DNA of 64,000 nt from Bacteriovoracaceae bacterium UBA4096 (GTDB taxonomy: Bacteria; Bdellovibrionota; Bacteriovoracia; Bacteriovoracales; Bacteriovoracaceae). Below the pieces are notes generated by a model, which worked only from the letters and a program-made list of their open reading frames with translations, did not search any database and was not told where the DNA came from. The stretch covers positions 143,158 through 207,157 of the forward strand of contig DFXY01000004.1 in assembly GCA_002381945.1 (NCBI GenBank). The letters run 5' to 3'. Shown in pieces: positions 1-7,745 of this stretch (the stretch's first letter is position 1; each line of letters starts with the position of its first letter). The translations under genes and the position numbers were made by a program.

Positions 1-11
1 ATGGGCTTCAT
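1..11 (-). CDS. 5' end of a gene cut by the window edge (possible AbiEii toxin)
   Basis: On the minus strand an ATG at 11-9 overlaps the TGA stop (10-8) of the AbiEi-like gene in an ATGA arrangement, and the reading frame (M-K-P...) is open to the window edge. AbiEi antitoxins are normally followed by the AbiEii nucleotidyltransferase toxin in a translationally coupled operon, so that is the expected identity. Only three codons are visible, so the product itself cannot be recognised. Confidence 0.45.
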
Positions 12-589
12 ATTGCATACCTGGCCAGCTTTTCGTTCTTCTTAATATCGGCCTTGGAAATATGACCTCGCTCTAGGGCCTGTTTAGTGGCCTGCTCGAT
101 ATATTCATCAGAAATTCTATTTTCCTTAATTAGGTCAAGGAGGGTCCTAAGGACAGTTGTCACTCTAAGGCCATTTATGGTTTTTGTATCGGCTTCAGTA
201 ATGTCTTGTTTATGGAGTGCGAGAATTTTGGGGGTATCACTACCCTTCCTGAATTTCTTTGGAACGGTCATATGAATCTTAGATGGATTTACATCCGACA
301 GTTCGTACAGCATAAGGGCCGTCTCATGAGAAAAAACGGCTTGCGGCTTTTTATTTCTTCCTTCAGACCACAAATACCAAAGCCAGTACTCGCTTAACTC
401 TGATTCTATCGGTTTAAATTTATAAATGCCTCTCAGGATCTTTTCCCATTGGCCAGTCTTTACGTAGTAATGGTGGTTCCTCTGGTCATAACCACATTTG
501 ATGGCCTGGTCTGCAGTAAAAAGTCCCCCCTGCTCTAGGGCGATTTTCATTAGAAATTCTCGGTTTGGTTGGACATTTGTCTTTTGCAT
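8..589 (-). CDS. AbiEi-like antitoxin / winged-helix transcriptional regulator
   Basis: A 193-residue protein with the layout of type IV toxin-antitoxin AbiEi antitoxins. An N-terminal winged-helix segment (about residues 10-55, with GLFTADQAIKCGY and LRGIYKF) is followed by the AbiEi core containing FSHETALMLYELSDVNP, HMTVP and the GLRVTTVLRTLLDLI segment. AbiEi represses its own promoter and neutralises AbiEii, a nucleotidyltransferase toxin active in phage abortive infection. The stop codon overlaps the start of a gene leaving the window, in the usual toxin position. The upstream SD is weak (GGTATTT). Family assignment is from the motif pattern; the toxin is not visible. Confidence 0.75.
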   Translation of the reverse strand: MQKTNVQPNREFLMKIALEQGGLFTADQAIKCGYDQRNHHYYVKTGQWEKILRGIYKFKPIESELSEYWLWYLWSEGRNKKPQAVFSHETALMLYELSDVNPSKIHMTVPKKFRKGSDTPKILALHKQDITEADTKTINGLRVTTVLRTLLDLIKENRISDEYIEQATKQALERGHISKADIKKNEKLARYAI

Positions 590-708
590 AAATACCGAAT
601 AAATTAAGTTTTTAATACGATGAACAGATAAATTGTAACATAATAACCGTAAAATTTAAGGTAAATATGCAACACTCTTGATCTACAGAATTTCAACTAG
701 ATAGACTA

Positions 709-1854
709 TTAAAGGTGGAATTTCTTCTTCTGTTTGTAGCTTCGCCAGGTCCGATCCAGAGTACTATGCCCCATCCAGATCGAGATGTTCTCAATGGTAT
801 TTCCTTTTGAGAGCATAAGGTCGGTAAAGCCTTTCCTTCCTCCGTAAAGATCAATGTCCTTCGGGAAGTAATGTCTCATGGTCTTAAGGAGGGGTCTTTT
901 AAAATTTCCAGACTGAATAATCCTTACAGCAAACTCCTGCTCCTTATACAAAATAGGAACAGGTTTCCATCTATCCTCTGGAGGAAGCGCAATAATCTTC
1001 GTCTGAAAGATCCAAAAGACTTTCCGGCCAACGATAGGATTTTCAATTCTCCAAAGCTTCTCTTCATGGAGATTATCTATCTCCTGAGGTCTCAACCCCA
1101 GCCACACAGAAATAAAGAGCCAATTAAAGTTCGCTTGATTGAGTTTTCCCTTTGCTCTATTCAATTCTTCGGGAGGAAGTGGGTCAGAGGCCTTGCGACT
1201 ATTCCGATTTTTCTCATAATGAGCATCCAAAAGCCTTTGCCTTTCATATCCACGTGGACGAATTACTGGAAGAAATGGCTTCGCAAGCTTTCGGCAGATA
1301 AAATATCCCCATGCATTTACCAAGCTTAAAATAGAGGTCATGTAGCTCATGCTAAGCTTTTGCTCATAGAAATAATCGTAAATTTCTTTATTGTAATAGT
1401 ACCATTCTGATGGATCGATTTTCAGTGCCACTATCATACGTTGAGCGGCCTTCCACTTTGATCGAGCATGAGAAGTCCTTCGCCTTCCCTTCCTCGTTTC
1501 TGAATCTCTGGTCTTTAAATATCTGGCCTCAAATTCTTCGACAAATTCAACCGGCAAAACAGAATCATATTTTTTCTTATTATTATTTTCTTCAATAGTT
1601 ATTTTTCTGACTAGCTCTTCTTGCCTCTTAACAAAATCCTGTGCATTCAGCTGCCTGGCCCTCACTTTCGCTTCATCGAGTGTCATCATTTTGTGGAAGC
1701 CAAGTGAGCGCCAGCGATCAGGATCAACGTCCCATTCTTTCTTGGCCTTAATGGCATTGGATTCTTTTGTGTCTTGTGATTTATAGGAAACGAACTGAAG
1801 CTTCCACTTTGGATCAGATTTCTTCCAAGGTAGTGCACGCACATAGTAACCCAT
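709..1854 (-). CDS. Tyrosine recombinase / phage-type integrase
   Basis: A 381-residue site-specific recombinase. The C-terminal catalytic domain shows box I Arg in WLGLRPQEI, a Lys in the beta-hairpin (QTKII), Arg in the box II position (YGGRKGF), the WMGHSTLD box with His, and the Tyr nucleophile in WRSYKQ near the end. The first His of the HxxR motif is replaced (Y-G-G-R), which is seen in diverged integrases. Residues 1-70 form a basic, Arm-type DNA-binding region. SD GGGAG lies 8 nt upstream of the ATG. The start abuts a ~120 bp sequence repeated at 3660-3784. The element it serves most likely extends left of the window, because no excisionase gene lies to its right. Confidence 0.88.
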   Translation of the reverse strand: MGYYVRALPWKKSDPKWKLQFVSYKSQDTKESNAIKAKKEWDVDPDRWRSLGFHKMMTLDEAKVRARQLNAQDFVKRQEELVRKITIEENNNKKKYDSVLPVEFVEEFEARYLKTRDSETRKGRRRTSHARSKWKAAQRMIVALKIDPSEWYYYNKEIYDYFYEQKLSMSYMTSILSLVNAWGYFICRKLAKPFLPVIRPRGYERQRLLDAHYEKNRNSRKASDPLPPEELNRAKGKLNQANFNWLFISVWLGLRPQEIDNLHEEKLWRIENPIVGRKVFWIFQTKIIALPPEDRWKPVPILYKEQEFAVRIIQSGNFKRPLLKTMRHYFPKDIDLYGGRKGFTDLMLSKGNTIENISIWMGHSTLDRTWRSYKQKKKFHL

Positions 1855-1856
1855 GA

Positions 1857-1977
1857 GGAACTCCCATTAAAAAAAGTCATGAATGTGTGTGGAAACCCAA
1901 ATGCGTCCACCACGTCCATATCGGACGTGGTTTTTCTTTCTAAATACCTGATAAAGGCGGCGGTGGTGGAGTGGTCC
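1857..1977. repeat. Direct repeat copy 1 (~120 bp), next to the integrase start
   Basis: It starts with GGAACTCCC and contains AAAAGTCATGAATGTGTGTG, then a core (1904-1952) identical to copy 2, and ends with TGGTGGAGTGGTCC. Copy 2 lies at 3660-3784 in the same orientation. The two copies bracket a single gene (2090-3478). The left end of this copy contains the SD of the integrase read on the minus strand. Confidence 0.85.
1909..1940 (+). terminator. Rho-independent terminator inside repeat copy 1
   Basis: A 9-bp perfect stem, ACCACGTCC / GGACGTGGT, with the 5-nt loop ATATC is followed on the plus strand by TTTTCTTTC. The same hairpin is in repeat copy 2. No plus-strand gene lies just upstream here, so its role may be to insulate the 2090 promoter or to end a small RNA. 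Confidence 0.7.
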
Positions 1978-2054
1978 TCCCGAATATGATCCATACATCA
2001 TCCTACATTTTCTTTCGTTGCGAATTTTATCAGTAATACCGAAAATGCATTTAG

Positions 2055-2083
2055 TTCACATATTATCTTTTTAGTGCTATAAT
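2055..2083 (+). promoter_or_regulatory. Sigma-70 promoter of the AlaDH-type gene, leaderless layout
   Basis: -35 TTCACA (2055-2060), a 17-bp spacer and a perfect -10 TATAAT (2078-2083). The expected transcription start, 7 nt after the -10, is 2090, which is the first base of the GTG start codon. No SD-like sequence precedes the gene. Confidence 0.75.
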
Positions 2084-2089
2084 GTTTTG

Positions 2090-3478
2090 GTGTTTAAAAA
2101 AATTGCTTTAACGAAAGAATGTGAATCCCCCGAAAACCCAGGTGCTCTCGAAACAAGAGTTGCCCTTATCCCCGACGATATTAAGCGTCTTGTTGATTAT
2201 GGTCTTGAGGTCTATGTTGAACCTGGTGCCGGTGAGCGGGTTGGGTTTAGTGATGAGGAATATAAAAATGCTGGCGCAATCTTACAAGAAGCACCATCTA
2301 TATATAAAACAAAAGATCTAGTCATAAAATTTAAAGGTCCCTCTATTGAATCAATTGATTGGATGGATGAAGGAACGACTCTATTTTGTATGGCCCATTT
2401 TCATTCCTTTCCAGAGCGGGCAAACAAACTTAAAAATAAAAGAATCACCGTTATTGCGATGGAACACATTGTAGATTTTCAATCAGTTTCAGACGAAATA
2501 CTCCTAGGAAGAATGGCAGTCACTGGTAGCTTAGAAGAATTCATCGATAACAATAAATATGCTGATCTTCATGTACGCCTCATCGGTTACAGTGAAAGGC
2601 TAGTTGGTGCGATAAGAAGAATTTCTAGCTATAATCCCAAAACAATTCAAATATTGTCGTCCGGCATAGCACTTGAAAAATTAGATTTTACTAAAGAGGA
2701 AAGTTTTTTTTATTACGATTCCTTGAGTAATCATAGTGAAAGTCTCCTTAAACATTTAGAGGCCAAAGAACGTTTTGTCTTTAATATGGAAAAGTATGCT
2801 CAAGAACATGGTGAGAAAGCCTTGGATTTTGTAAAGTCGACCCATATTGGAACAGGCCGACTTTTTAGAAGAATTCAGTGTTTACATGAAACTGGTCGGG
2901 CCGGGGCAAAGTATGGAGTTTCTCTCATATTAAATGAAACTAAAAAAGTTAAAGAAGCTAAGGACATCAACGCAGTCGTATTGGGCTATGGTAATGTTGC
3001 AATGGGAGCCATAGATCAATTAATGCTCGAAGGTGTTCAGCGTATTTTTATTCTTACTCGCAGACACACAAAAGCTGGTGTTATTGACAAGTATTTGAAA
3101 AATGCTGATCTAGTAATTAATGGTGCCGAGTTACCTACTGAAAAACGTGGTAAGACATACTTAATCACTAATTATCATGTAGAACATTATTTAAAAAAGG
3201 GCTCAGTTATTATTGATCTCATTGGCGGAAGTGCAACAAATAGATCACCCGTGGAACCAGCAGTGGAGTGTACATACTTAACTAATCCTCACTTCGAATT
3301 ACACGGTAAACTAATTTCCGCTCTGTGGGGATGGCCGATGATGGGTATGCAAAAAGAAAGTTGTTTACGATATTCTGGCCAAATTACTGATGTCCTAATT
3401 GGAAGAGAGATGTTTATTAATGGCTTTGACAACTTAGCTGAAGGCATTAAGCCGGCGATAATGTGCGGGCCTTATTAA
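2090..3478 (+). CDS. Alanine dehydrogenase/PNT-family NAD-dependent dehydrogenase
   Basis: A 462-residue soluble protein. The N-terminal half has the AlaDh/PNT_N pattern (RVALIPDDIKRLV, VEPGAGERVGFSDEEY, AGA). The second half has a Rossmann nucleotide-binding segment, AVVLGYGNVAMGAI, at about residues 294-307, followed by KGSVIIDLIGG. The family includes alanine dehydrogenase, the transhydrogenase alpha subunit and lysine-forming saccharopine dehydrogenase. At about 460 residues it is longer than typical Ald (about 370), so the substrate is uncertain. GTG at 2090 is preferred over the in-frame TTG at 2087 because the promoter places +1 at 2090. It stands alone between two ~120 bp direct repeats, and the copy 2 hairpin would serve as its terminator. 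Confidence 0.8.
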   Translation: MFKKIALTKECESPENPGALETRVALIPDDIKRLVDYGLEVYVEPGAGERVGFSDEEYKNAGAILQEAPSIYKTKDLVIKFKGPSIESIDWMDEGTTLFCMAHFHSFPERANKLKNKRITVIAMEHIVDFQSVSDEILLGRMAVTGSLEEFIDNNKYADLHVRLIGYSERLVGAIRRISSYNPKTIQILSSGIALEKLDFTKEESFFYYDSLSNHSESLLKHLEAKERFVFNMEKYAQEHGEKALDFVKSTHIGTGRLFRRIQCLHETGRAGAKYGVSLILNETKKVKEAKDINAVVLGYGNVAMGAIDQLMLEGVQRIFILTRRHTKAGVIDKYLKNADLVINGAELPTEKRGKTYLITNYHVEHYLKKGSVIIDLIGGSATNRSPVEPAVECTYLTNPHFELHGKLISALWGWPMMGMQKESCLRYSGQITDVLIGREMFINGFDNLAEGIKPAIMCGPY

Positions 3479-3659
3479 ACCTCTTTTGAAACTGGTGCCA
3501 AATAATTTTACAACAACCGGCCAGCACCTCTTCTCTGTAATGACTAACGGCTACTCGAAATTAAAGGCAAAACCATTTCAAGGCAGTCTGAGCAATCCTT
3601 ATTTTATTTAAAAGAAATATGAGACTTCTAATTCATCACGAGTAGGCTTCGGTCTAAGT

Positions 3660-3784
3660 GGAACTCCCTTTAAGAAAAGTCATGAATGTGTGTGGAAACT
3701 AAAAAGCGTCCACCACGTCCATATCGGACGTGGTTTTTCTTTCTAAATACCTGAAATTAAAGGCGGTAATGGTGGAGGTGGTCC
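3660..3784. repeat. Direct repeat copy 2 (~120 bp)
   Basis: Same orientation and order as copy 1 (1857-1977): GGAACTCCC, the AGTCATGAATGTGTGTGG block, an identical core from GCGTCCACC through the hairpin to TAAATACCTGA, then AAAGGCGG and TGGTGGAGGTGGTCC. Differences are limited to small substitutions and indels near the ends. Unlike copy 1 it is not followed by an integrase gene. Confidence 0.85.
3712..3743 (+). terminator. Rho-independent terminator for the AlaDH-type gene (repeat copy 2)
   Basis: Stem ACCACGTCC / GGACGTGGT, loop ATATC, then TTTTCTTTC on the plus strand, about 235 bp after the stop codon of the AlaDH-type gene. It is identical to the hairpin of repeat copy 1. Confidence 0.72.
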
Positions 3785-3870
3785 GATGAATAAGAAAAAT
3801 TCCCAGTTCTAGCTACAACTTGCAACAAGTTGCATCCACCACCTTCTGAGGTTCACGAACGAAGCAAAAT

Positions 3871-4353
3871 CTACTCAGTAACGATCAATCTTTTAAACCA
3901 TAGAGCAGGCCTTCCTGATTCTCCGTCTATCATTTTTTCTCCAGTACAAAGAAACAACTTCTCTGCCAACCTAATTGATGGACTGTTGCCTACATCTATA
4001 ACAGCTTCTACATAAAAACTTTTTACTTTTGATTGGGACAAATCTCTCTTCAATTCCTCTAATCCTTTGCGAAATGCCTCTACAGCTAATCCTCGCCTTC
4101 TATGCCTTTCACTCACTGCATAACCAACAGCCCAACACTCTATTCCATCAACTGGGTCTACAAGTCCAAATATGGACAGTGCTTGGATCTCACCATTAAT
4201 AATTTTCGCAAAGACGTGTCTTTTACCTATCGAATTTTCGATACTCCAGGTTTTATAGCCTTCACCCAGCTCAGGAACATCAAAGGGCGTTTTTGCGTTT
4301 AAAGCTTGTTGAATTTCGACAAGTGCGTCCATAGGGTCAGCCATTGAACTCAT
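3871..4353 (-). CDS. GNAT-family N-acetyltransferase, last gene of the defence operon
   Basis: A 160-residue GNAT fold protein. The acetyl-CoA pyrophosphate-binding loop is visible as VSERHRRRGLAVEAF (about residues 81-95), followed by a motif B-like segment (GNSPSIRLAEKLFL). It would transfer an acetyl group from acetyl-CoA; the substrate is unknown. Its ATG overlaps the stop of the HEPN-like gene by 4 nt (ATGA), so the two are translationally coupled. In this setting it could modify a partner protein or act as an acetyltransferase toxin; I cannot tell which. Confidence 0.8.
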   Translation of the reverse strand: MSSMADPMDALVEIQQALNAKTPFDVPELGEGYKTWSIENSIGKRHVFAKIINGEIQALSIFGLVDPVDGIECWAVGYAVSERHRRRGLAVEAFRKGLEELKRDLSQSKVKSFYVEAVIDVGNSPSIRLAEKLFLCTGEKMIDGESGRPALWFKRLIVTE

Positions 4354-4934
4354 GTATCAGCCCTCCAGACCTTATTAATCATTCTTCCCAACAAAGCCAG
4401 CTCTTCAGGCACCTGCCACAGAATGTCTAGGCTTTTAGGCTCGTGTGCAAGTTCATTTCTTTTATCTAAAAAATGTTTGTAGATAAAATCGAGCAATTCT
4501 TGATCTCTTAGTATTGATATATCTGATACAAAGAAAAAGTCGTTTTTTAGTAGCCACCCTTTATCAAGGGCATATTGCAATTTTCTTTTCAAGCCTTTCG
4601 TCTCTTTCAAAGCTTTCGTATCCTGAATATCCTGTTTAATTCTTTCGGCTAAGGAACGCTCAAAAACTGAATACGCATAGGACTTTGCAACTGTACTCAT
4701 ACGATAGGCAAAAAATGAATAAAGCAGAACATTCTTAGCTGTTTCAAATTGAATCTTTATTTCTACTGGCACACACTCATCTAGAACAATGCTTTTAATA
4801 TTCTCATAAAATAAATTTAAATTTCTATCTACTCCCCCCGTCCAATAGGTGACTCTAATATCGGGCACATGAAGCTCTGAGATGTCTTTGAAAGCGTCGA
4901 CTGGATGGACGGATGTCGTTTTGGTCTTATTCAT
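4350..4934 (-). CDS. HEPN-like protein (predicted RNase) of the defence operon
   Basis: A 194-residue, mostly alpha-helical protein. Near the C-terminus it has RNELAH in the context FLDKRNELAHEP (about residues 160-171), matching the Rx4-6H catalytic motif of HEPN RNases. The helices before it (ETAKNVLLYSFFAYRMSTVAKSYAYSVFE) fit the HEPN four-helix pattern. HEPN proteins are common toxin or effector RNases in abortive infection. It lies 35 bp after the HerA gene and overlaps the GNAT gene by 4 nt. The assignment rests on one short motif plus helical character, so it is moderate. Confidence 0.6.
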   Translation of the reverse strand: MNKTKTTSVHPVDAFKDISELHVPDIRVTYWTGGVDRNLNLFYENIKSIVLDECVPVEIKIQFETAKNVLLYSFFAYRMSTVAKSYAYSVFERSLAERIKQDIQDTKALKETKGLKRKLQYALDKGWLLKNDFFFVSDISILRDQELLDFIYKHFLDKRNELAHEPKSLDILWQVPEELALLGRMINKVWRADT

Positions 4935-4969
4935 ATTTAATCATATTCCGTTTTGTATTTTCCATAAGA

Positions 4970-6595
4970 TCAATTGAACTCAGGATCCATAGAATCGGGT
5001 TCATAAGAAGGTTTACGTATACTAACCACCAAAGGAAATGGGAGTTTGAAATTCGTTATCAAAACTTCACCTTGTCGAAGCAATGGAAGTTTTTCCAGCA
5101 TAGATCTGTTCATTTCACTGATGTTGAATTTAATTAAGTTGATGTCATCTTCGTTTGTTAACCTGTGGCATAGTATTGCCCCAATTTGGCTCATTGCCCC
5201 AGACGGAATATCTTTTGGTCTTTGGGTTCCGATCAATAGTAAAAGACCAAACTTTCGCCCCTCTTTTGCAATTATATCTAAACTGTTCAATGAAATTATC
5301 TCTGACCCTATTTGAGCCTTAGCTTTAAAAAAGTTATGTGCTTCATCAACTGCAAGAACAGTTGGCCTGTCTTTGAAAGATCCTTTTCTGGCTTTATTCA
5401 TAAGAAAACGAGTTAAAGCATTCACTACTATTTCTCGAGTATAAAACTCAAAAGGAAGATCTCTAAGCGATATCCTTAAAATTGTTTTCGTTCCATCTTT
5501 TTGAAAATCGTCTATCTTTTGAGTAACTGATGATCGACCCCTTGGCTGAAACATACAGGCAAATTCGACGGCATTCAAACGACTTTCTATTCTCATAAGC
5601 AATGTCGAATTAAAATTTAGTAAGCTTTTATCAGGTGCCCATACATTCGTTATGCATTCATACTCCACTTGATCTTTTAGCGATGAAATATCAAAATTAC
5701 AGAAGGGACTAAATATATCACTACCGGCTTTTGCTAATGCTGTTTCATAGGCAGTACGTGACGAACCAGTTTTTTCGAAATTTTTACCACCCTTTGCATT
5801 ACCTACTAACACCCCAGAAGAAATCATCTTTAAGGTTTTAATAGCCTCCCTTAAAACTGAAGCTTGAGCTTGTTGACTTGGGGTGAAGAACGCAAAAAGA
5901 TCTTCGACTGTTAAGTTTTTGTAATCGAAATAAACTAGCTCACCTTTTTCATTTGAAGTGTTTTCACTGGTCAATACAAGATGTTCTGTTTGCTCATCTG
6001 GCAATCTATGGAACTCACCTGTGGCATCCAAAAGAATTGTCTTAATTCCACCCTTTAAGTTTTCTTCAATAAGGCGGCTTAAAGTCCAACTTTTACCACC
6101 ACCAGTATTTCCAATCACAATGCAATGACGACTGTATAAATCCCTAAATGGTATTTTGAGTTCAATGCCATCAAGAGATTCCAATGTCCCAATATCCGCA
6201 CACTTCTCTTTTGATTTTGAAATGAACAATTCTGCAACGTCTTTATTTACATAATAGACAGACTGGCCAATTTTCGGATGCTCGGCAACCCCTCTTTCAA
6301 GGGACTTATTTATAAATGAGTAGCTACCTAAAATCTGACATTTAACAGTCGTCCCGTATGGACTATCATCTTCTGACTGCACATTACTTCCAACGAAGTA
6401 AATCTGAGCAAGAGTTAAAGAACGAAGATTTTCAGTAACCACATATTTACCAATGTCAAATGAGTTTGAGTTACTTCCATACTTCGTTGCATATTTTTTA
6501 GATTTTGAATTCGAGACTTTGAACTCAACTGTAGAAGCCGAAACCATCGTTACCTCTCCTACAATTTGTGAGTCCTCTAATTGCAGGCTACTCAT
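4970..6595 (-). CDS. HerA-type hexameric ATPase/DNA translocase (SIR2-HerA system)
   Basis: A 541-residue HerA/FtsK-class P-loop ATPase. It has an N-terminal HAS-barrel-like segment, Walker A GNTGGGKS (about residues 162-169), LLDATGEF, Walker B VLAVDEAHNFF and the sensor segment GTQRPKDIPSG. In SIR2-HerA (Nezha) defence the HerA ring assembles with SIR2 to deplete NAD or cut nucleic acid on phage infection. I chose ATG 6595 over an upstream TTG at 6622 because ATGAGTAG overlaps the SIR2 stop and an AAGG lies upstream. Neighbours are SIR2 upstream and HEPN downstream. Confidence 0.88.
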   Translation of the reverse strand: MSSLQLEDSQIVGEVTMVSASTVEFKVSNSKSKKYATKYGSNSNSFDIGKYVVTENLRSLTLAQIYFVGSNVQSEDDSPYGTTVKCQILGSYSFINKSLERGVAEHPKIGQSVYYVNKDVAELFISKSKEKCADIGTLESLDGIELKIPFRDLYSRHCIVIGNTGGGKSWTLSRLIEENLKGGIKTILLDATGEFHRLPDEQTEHLVLTSENTSNEKGELVYFDYKNLTVEDLFAFFTPSQQAQASVLREAIKTLKMISSGVLVGNAKGGKNFEKTGSSRTAYETALAKAGSDIFSPFCNFDISSLKDQVEYECITNVWAPDKSLLNFNSTLLMRIESRLNAVEFACMFQPRGRSSVTQKIDDFQKDGTKTILRISLRDLPFEFYTREIVVNALTRFLMNKARKGSFKDRPTVLAVDEAHNFFKAKAQIGSEIISLNSLDIIAKEGRKFGLLLLIGTQRPKDIPSGAMSQIGAILCHRLTNEDDINLIKFNISEMNRSMLEKLPLLRQGEVLITNFKLPFPLVVSIRKPSYEPDSMDPEFN

Positions 6596-7733
6596 TTTTA
6601 ATGCCTTGTTGAATTGTAGCAAAGGCTCTTAACAATTTTTCTTCCTTGCTTTGACCTCGCCCCTCAGGAAGTATAGATTTAACAAAATGATCAAAGGTAG
6701 TTTCGATAAATGAAATTCTCGAGTCGTTTAAGTCCGAAGAGAACTTCGTAAAACTTAAAAACTTTGGATTATCTGATATAACTTTATCTACGAATATTAT
6801 TTTCAAGTCGAAATTTAGTTGTAATGCATTTTCTATAATTGAATTAATATGCTCATCCCCGCATGAATATCCTACGACGACTAGTGTTGTTGCCTTCTTC
6901 CTTAGGTTGTCTTTGAATCGACTTACCATTTCTATGAAAGGGTGTTCATAAGAGTTTTGAAATTTATCCTTGGTTGGGAAGATCAGCAAAGGTTTCGAGT
7001 GAACTCCATCCTTCTTTTCAAGATGCCCCCTTTCTGTAGACCAATTTAGCGAACCGTGCATTTTATAAAGGTGGATTACATTTTCAAGTAGTCTTTCCTC
7101 GCCTTCTTCTCTTTTTATGATGTCATAATCAAAATACGAAGGATTAAACTTATAAGGGAATGAGAATGAAAATCCGTCAATTAATGTAACACCTGTTTTG
7201 GAGGCACTTGATTCAACACAAAGGTCATAGTTTAGAGTAAAAATTTTACTCCTCGTTTTTTTCACTCCCTGGGCACATAGCTTTCTAATAAATCCATCAA
7301 AAACTCCAATATCAGATTCATTTGTTAAGAAATTACATTTTTTCGATATGATATCTCTCGCATCATCTAAGAATTTTTTTACCACAGCATCTTCATTCAC
7401 TTTTTGGGAAAACACACATTTTGAAAGGAAGGCTTCAAAATCTTTGCTCTCTTTATCGACATTCAATTTTTTAGTTATGTCTTCATATGACGCGTGCTTT
7501 TTTATTTCATCAAAAATGTCCCCCATTAGTGGGACAACCCCCTCCTTTAACTTAACTGACCTGGAGGCCCCAGCCGCCAATAAAAAAAGTAAGTTTTCTC
7601 TCTTCGTGGCCTCAGCAATCATCTCCCTGAACTTCTTTTCTTGCTCAGTTTGATTCTCTTTAGGTGCAGGTTCTAATGGTAAATCCTGCCACGAATAATT
7701 TGTTGCAGGACTTAAAACTTTAAATGTACTCAC
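6588..7733 (-). CDS. SIR2-domain NADase effector (SIR2-HerA system)
   Basis: A 381-residue protein with all the main SIR2 signatures: the NAD-binding loop LAAGAS (about 53-57), TLNYD (166-170), the catalytic His in KMHGSLNW (H226), and GYSCGDEHIN near residue 295. Defence SIR2 domains hydrolyse NAD+ and starve the infected cell. The N-terminal 45 residues are an extension. It overlaps the HerA start by 8 nt, the arrangement expected for the two-component SIR2-HerA complex. It lies 12 bp after a PD-(D/E)xK gene, which is not part of the minimal SIR2-HerA pair. Confidence 0.9.
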   Translation of the reverse strand: MSTFKVLSPATNYSWQDLPLEPAPKENQTEQEKKFREMIAEATKRENLLFLLAAGASRSVKLKEGVVPLMGDIFDEIKKHASYEDITKKLNVDKESKDFEAFLSKCVFSQKVNEDAVVKKFLDDARDIISKKCNFLTNESDIGVFDGFIRKLCAQGVKKTRSKIFTLNYDLCVESSASKTGVTLIDGFSFSFPYKFNPSYFDYDIIKREEGEERLLENVIHLYKMHGSLNWSTERGHLEKKDGVHSKPLLIFPTKDKFQNSYEHPFIEMVSRFKDNLRKKATTLVVVGYSCGDEHINSIIENALQLNFDLKIIFVDKVISDNPKFLSFTKFSSDLNDSRISFIETTFDHFVKSILPEGRGQSKEEKLLRAFATIQQGIKNE

Positions 7734-7745
7734 TTTACCTCCACC

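Larger units (their letters stand above)
3479..3870. other. Intergenic region (392 bp) holding repeat copy 2
   Basis: No supportable gene. The left 180 bp (3479-3659) shows nothing beyond AT-rich sequence. The middle is repeat copy 2 with its terminator. The rest leads to the 3' end of the minus-strand GNAT gene. Confidence 0.6.

Noticed and set aside
1686..1994. 102-codon open frame on the minus strand over repeat copy 1
   Set aside because: It overlaps the integrase start out of frame, covers the terminator hairpin, and has no recognisable product.
3620..3626. Single TGAGACT copies elsewhere (3620-3626, 54779-54785)
   Set aside because: About eight single copies are expected by chance in the window; only the two dense clusters are meaningful.
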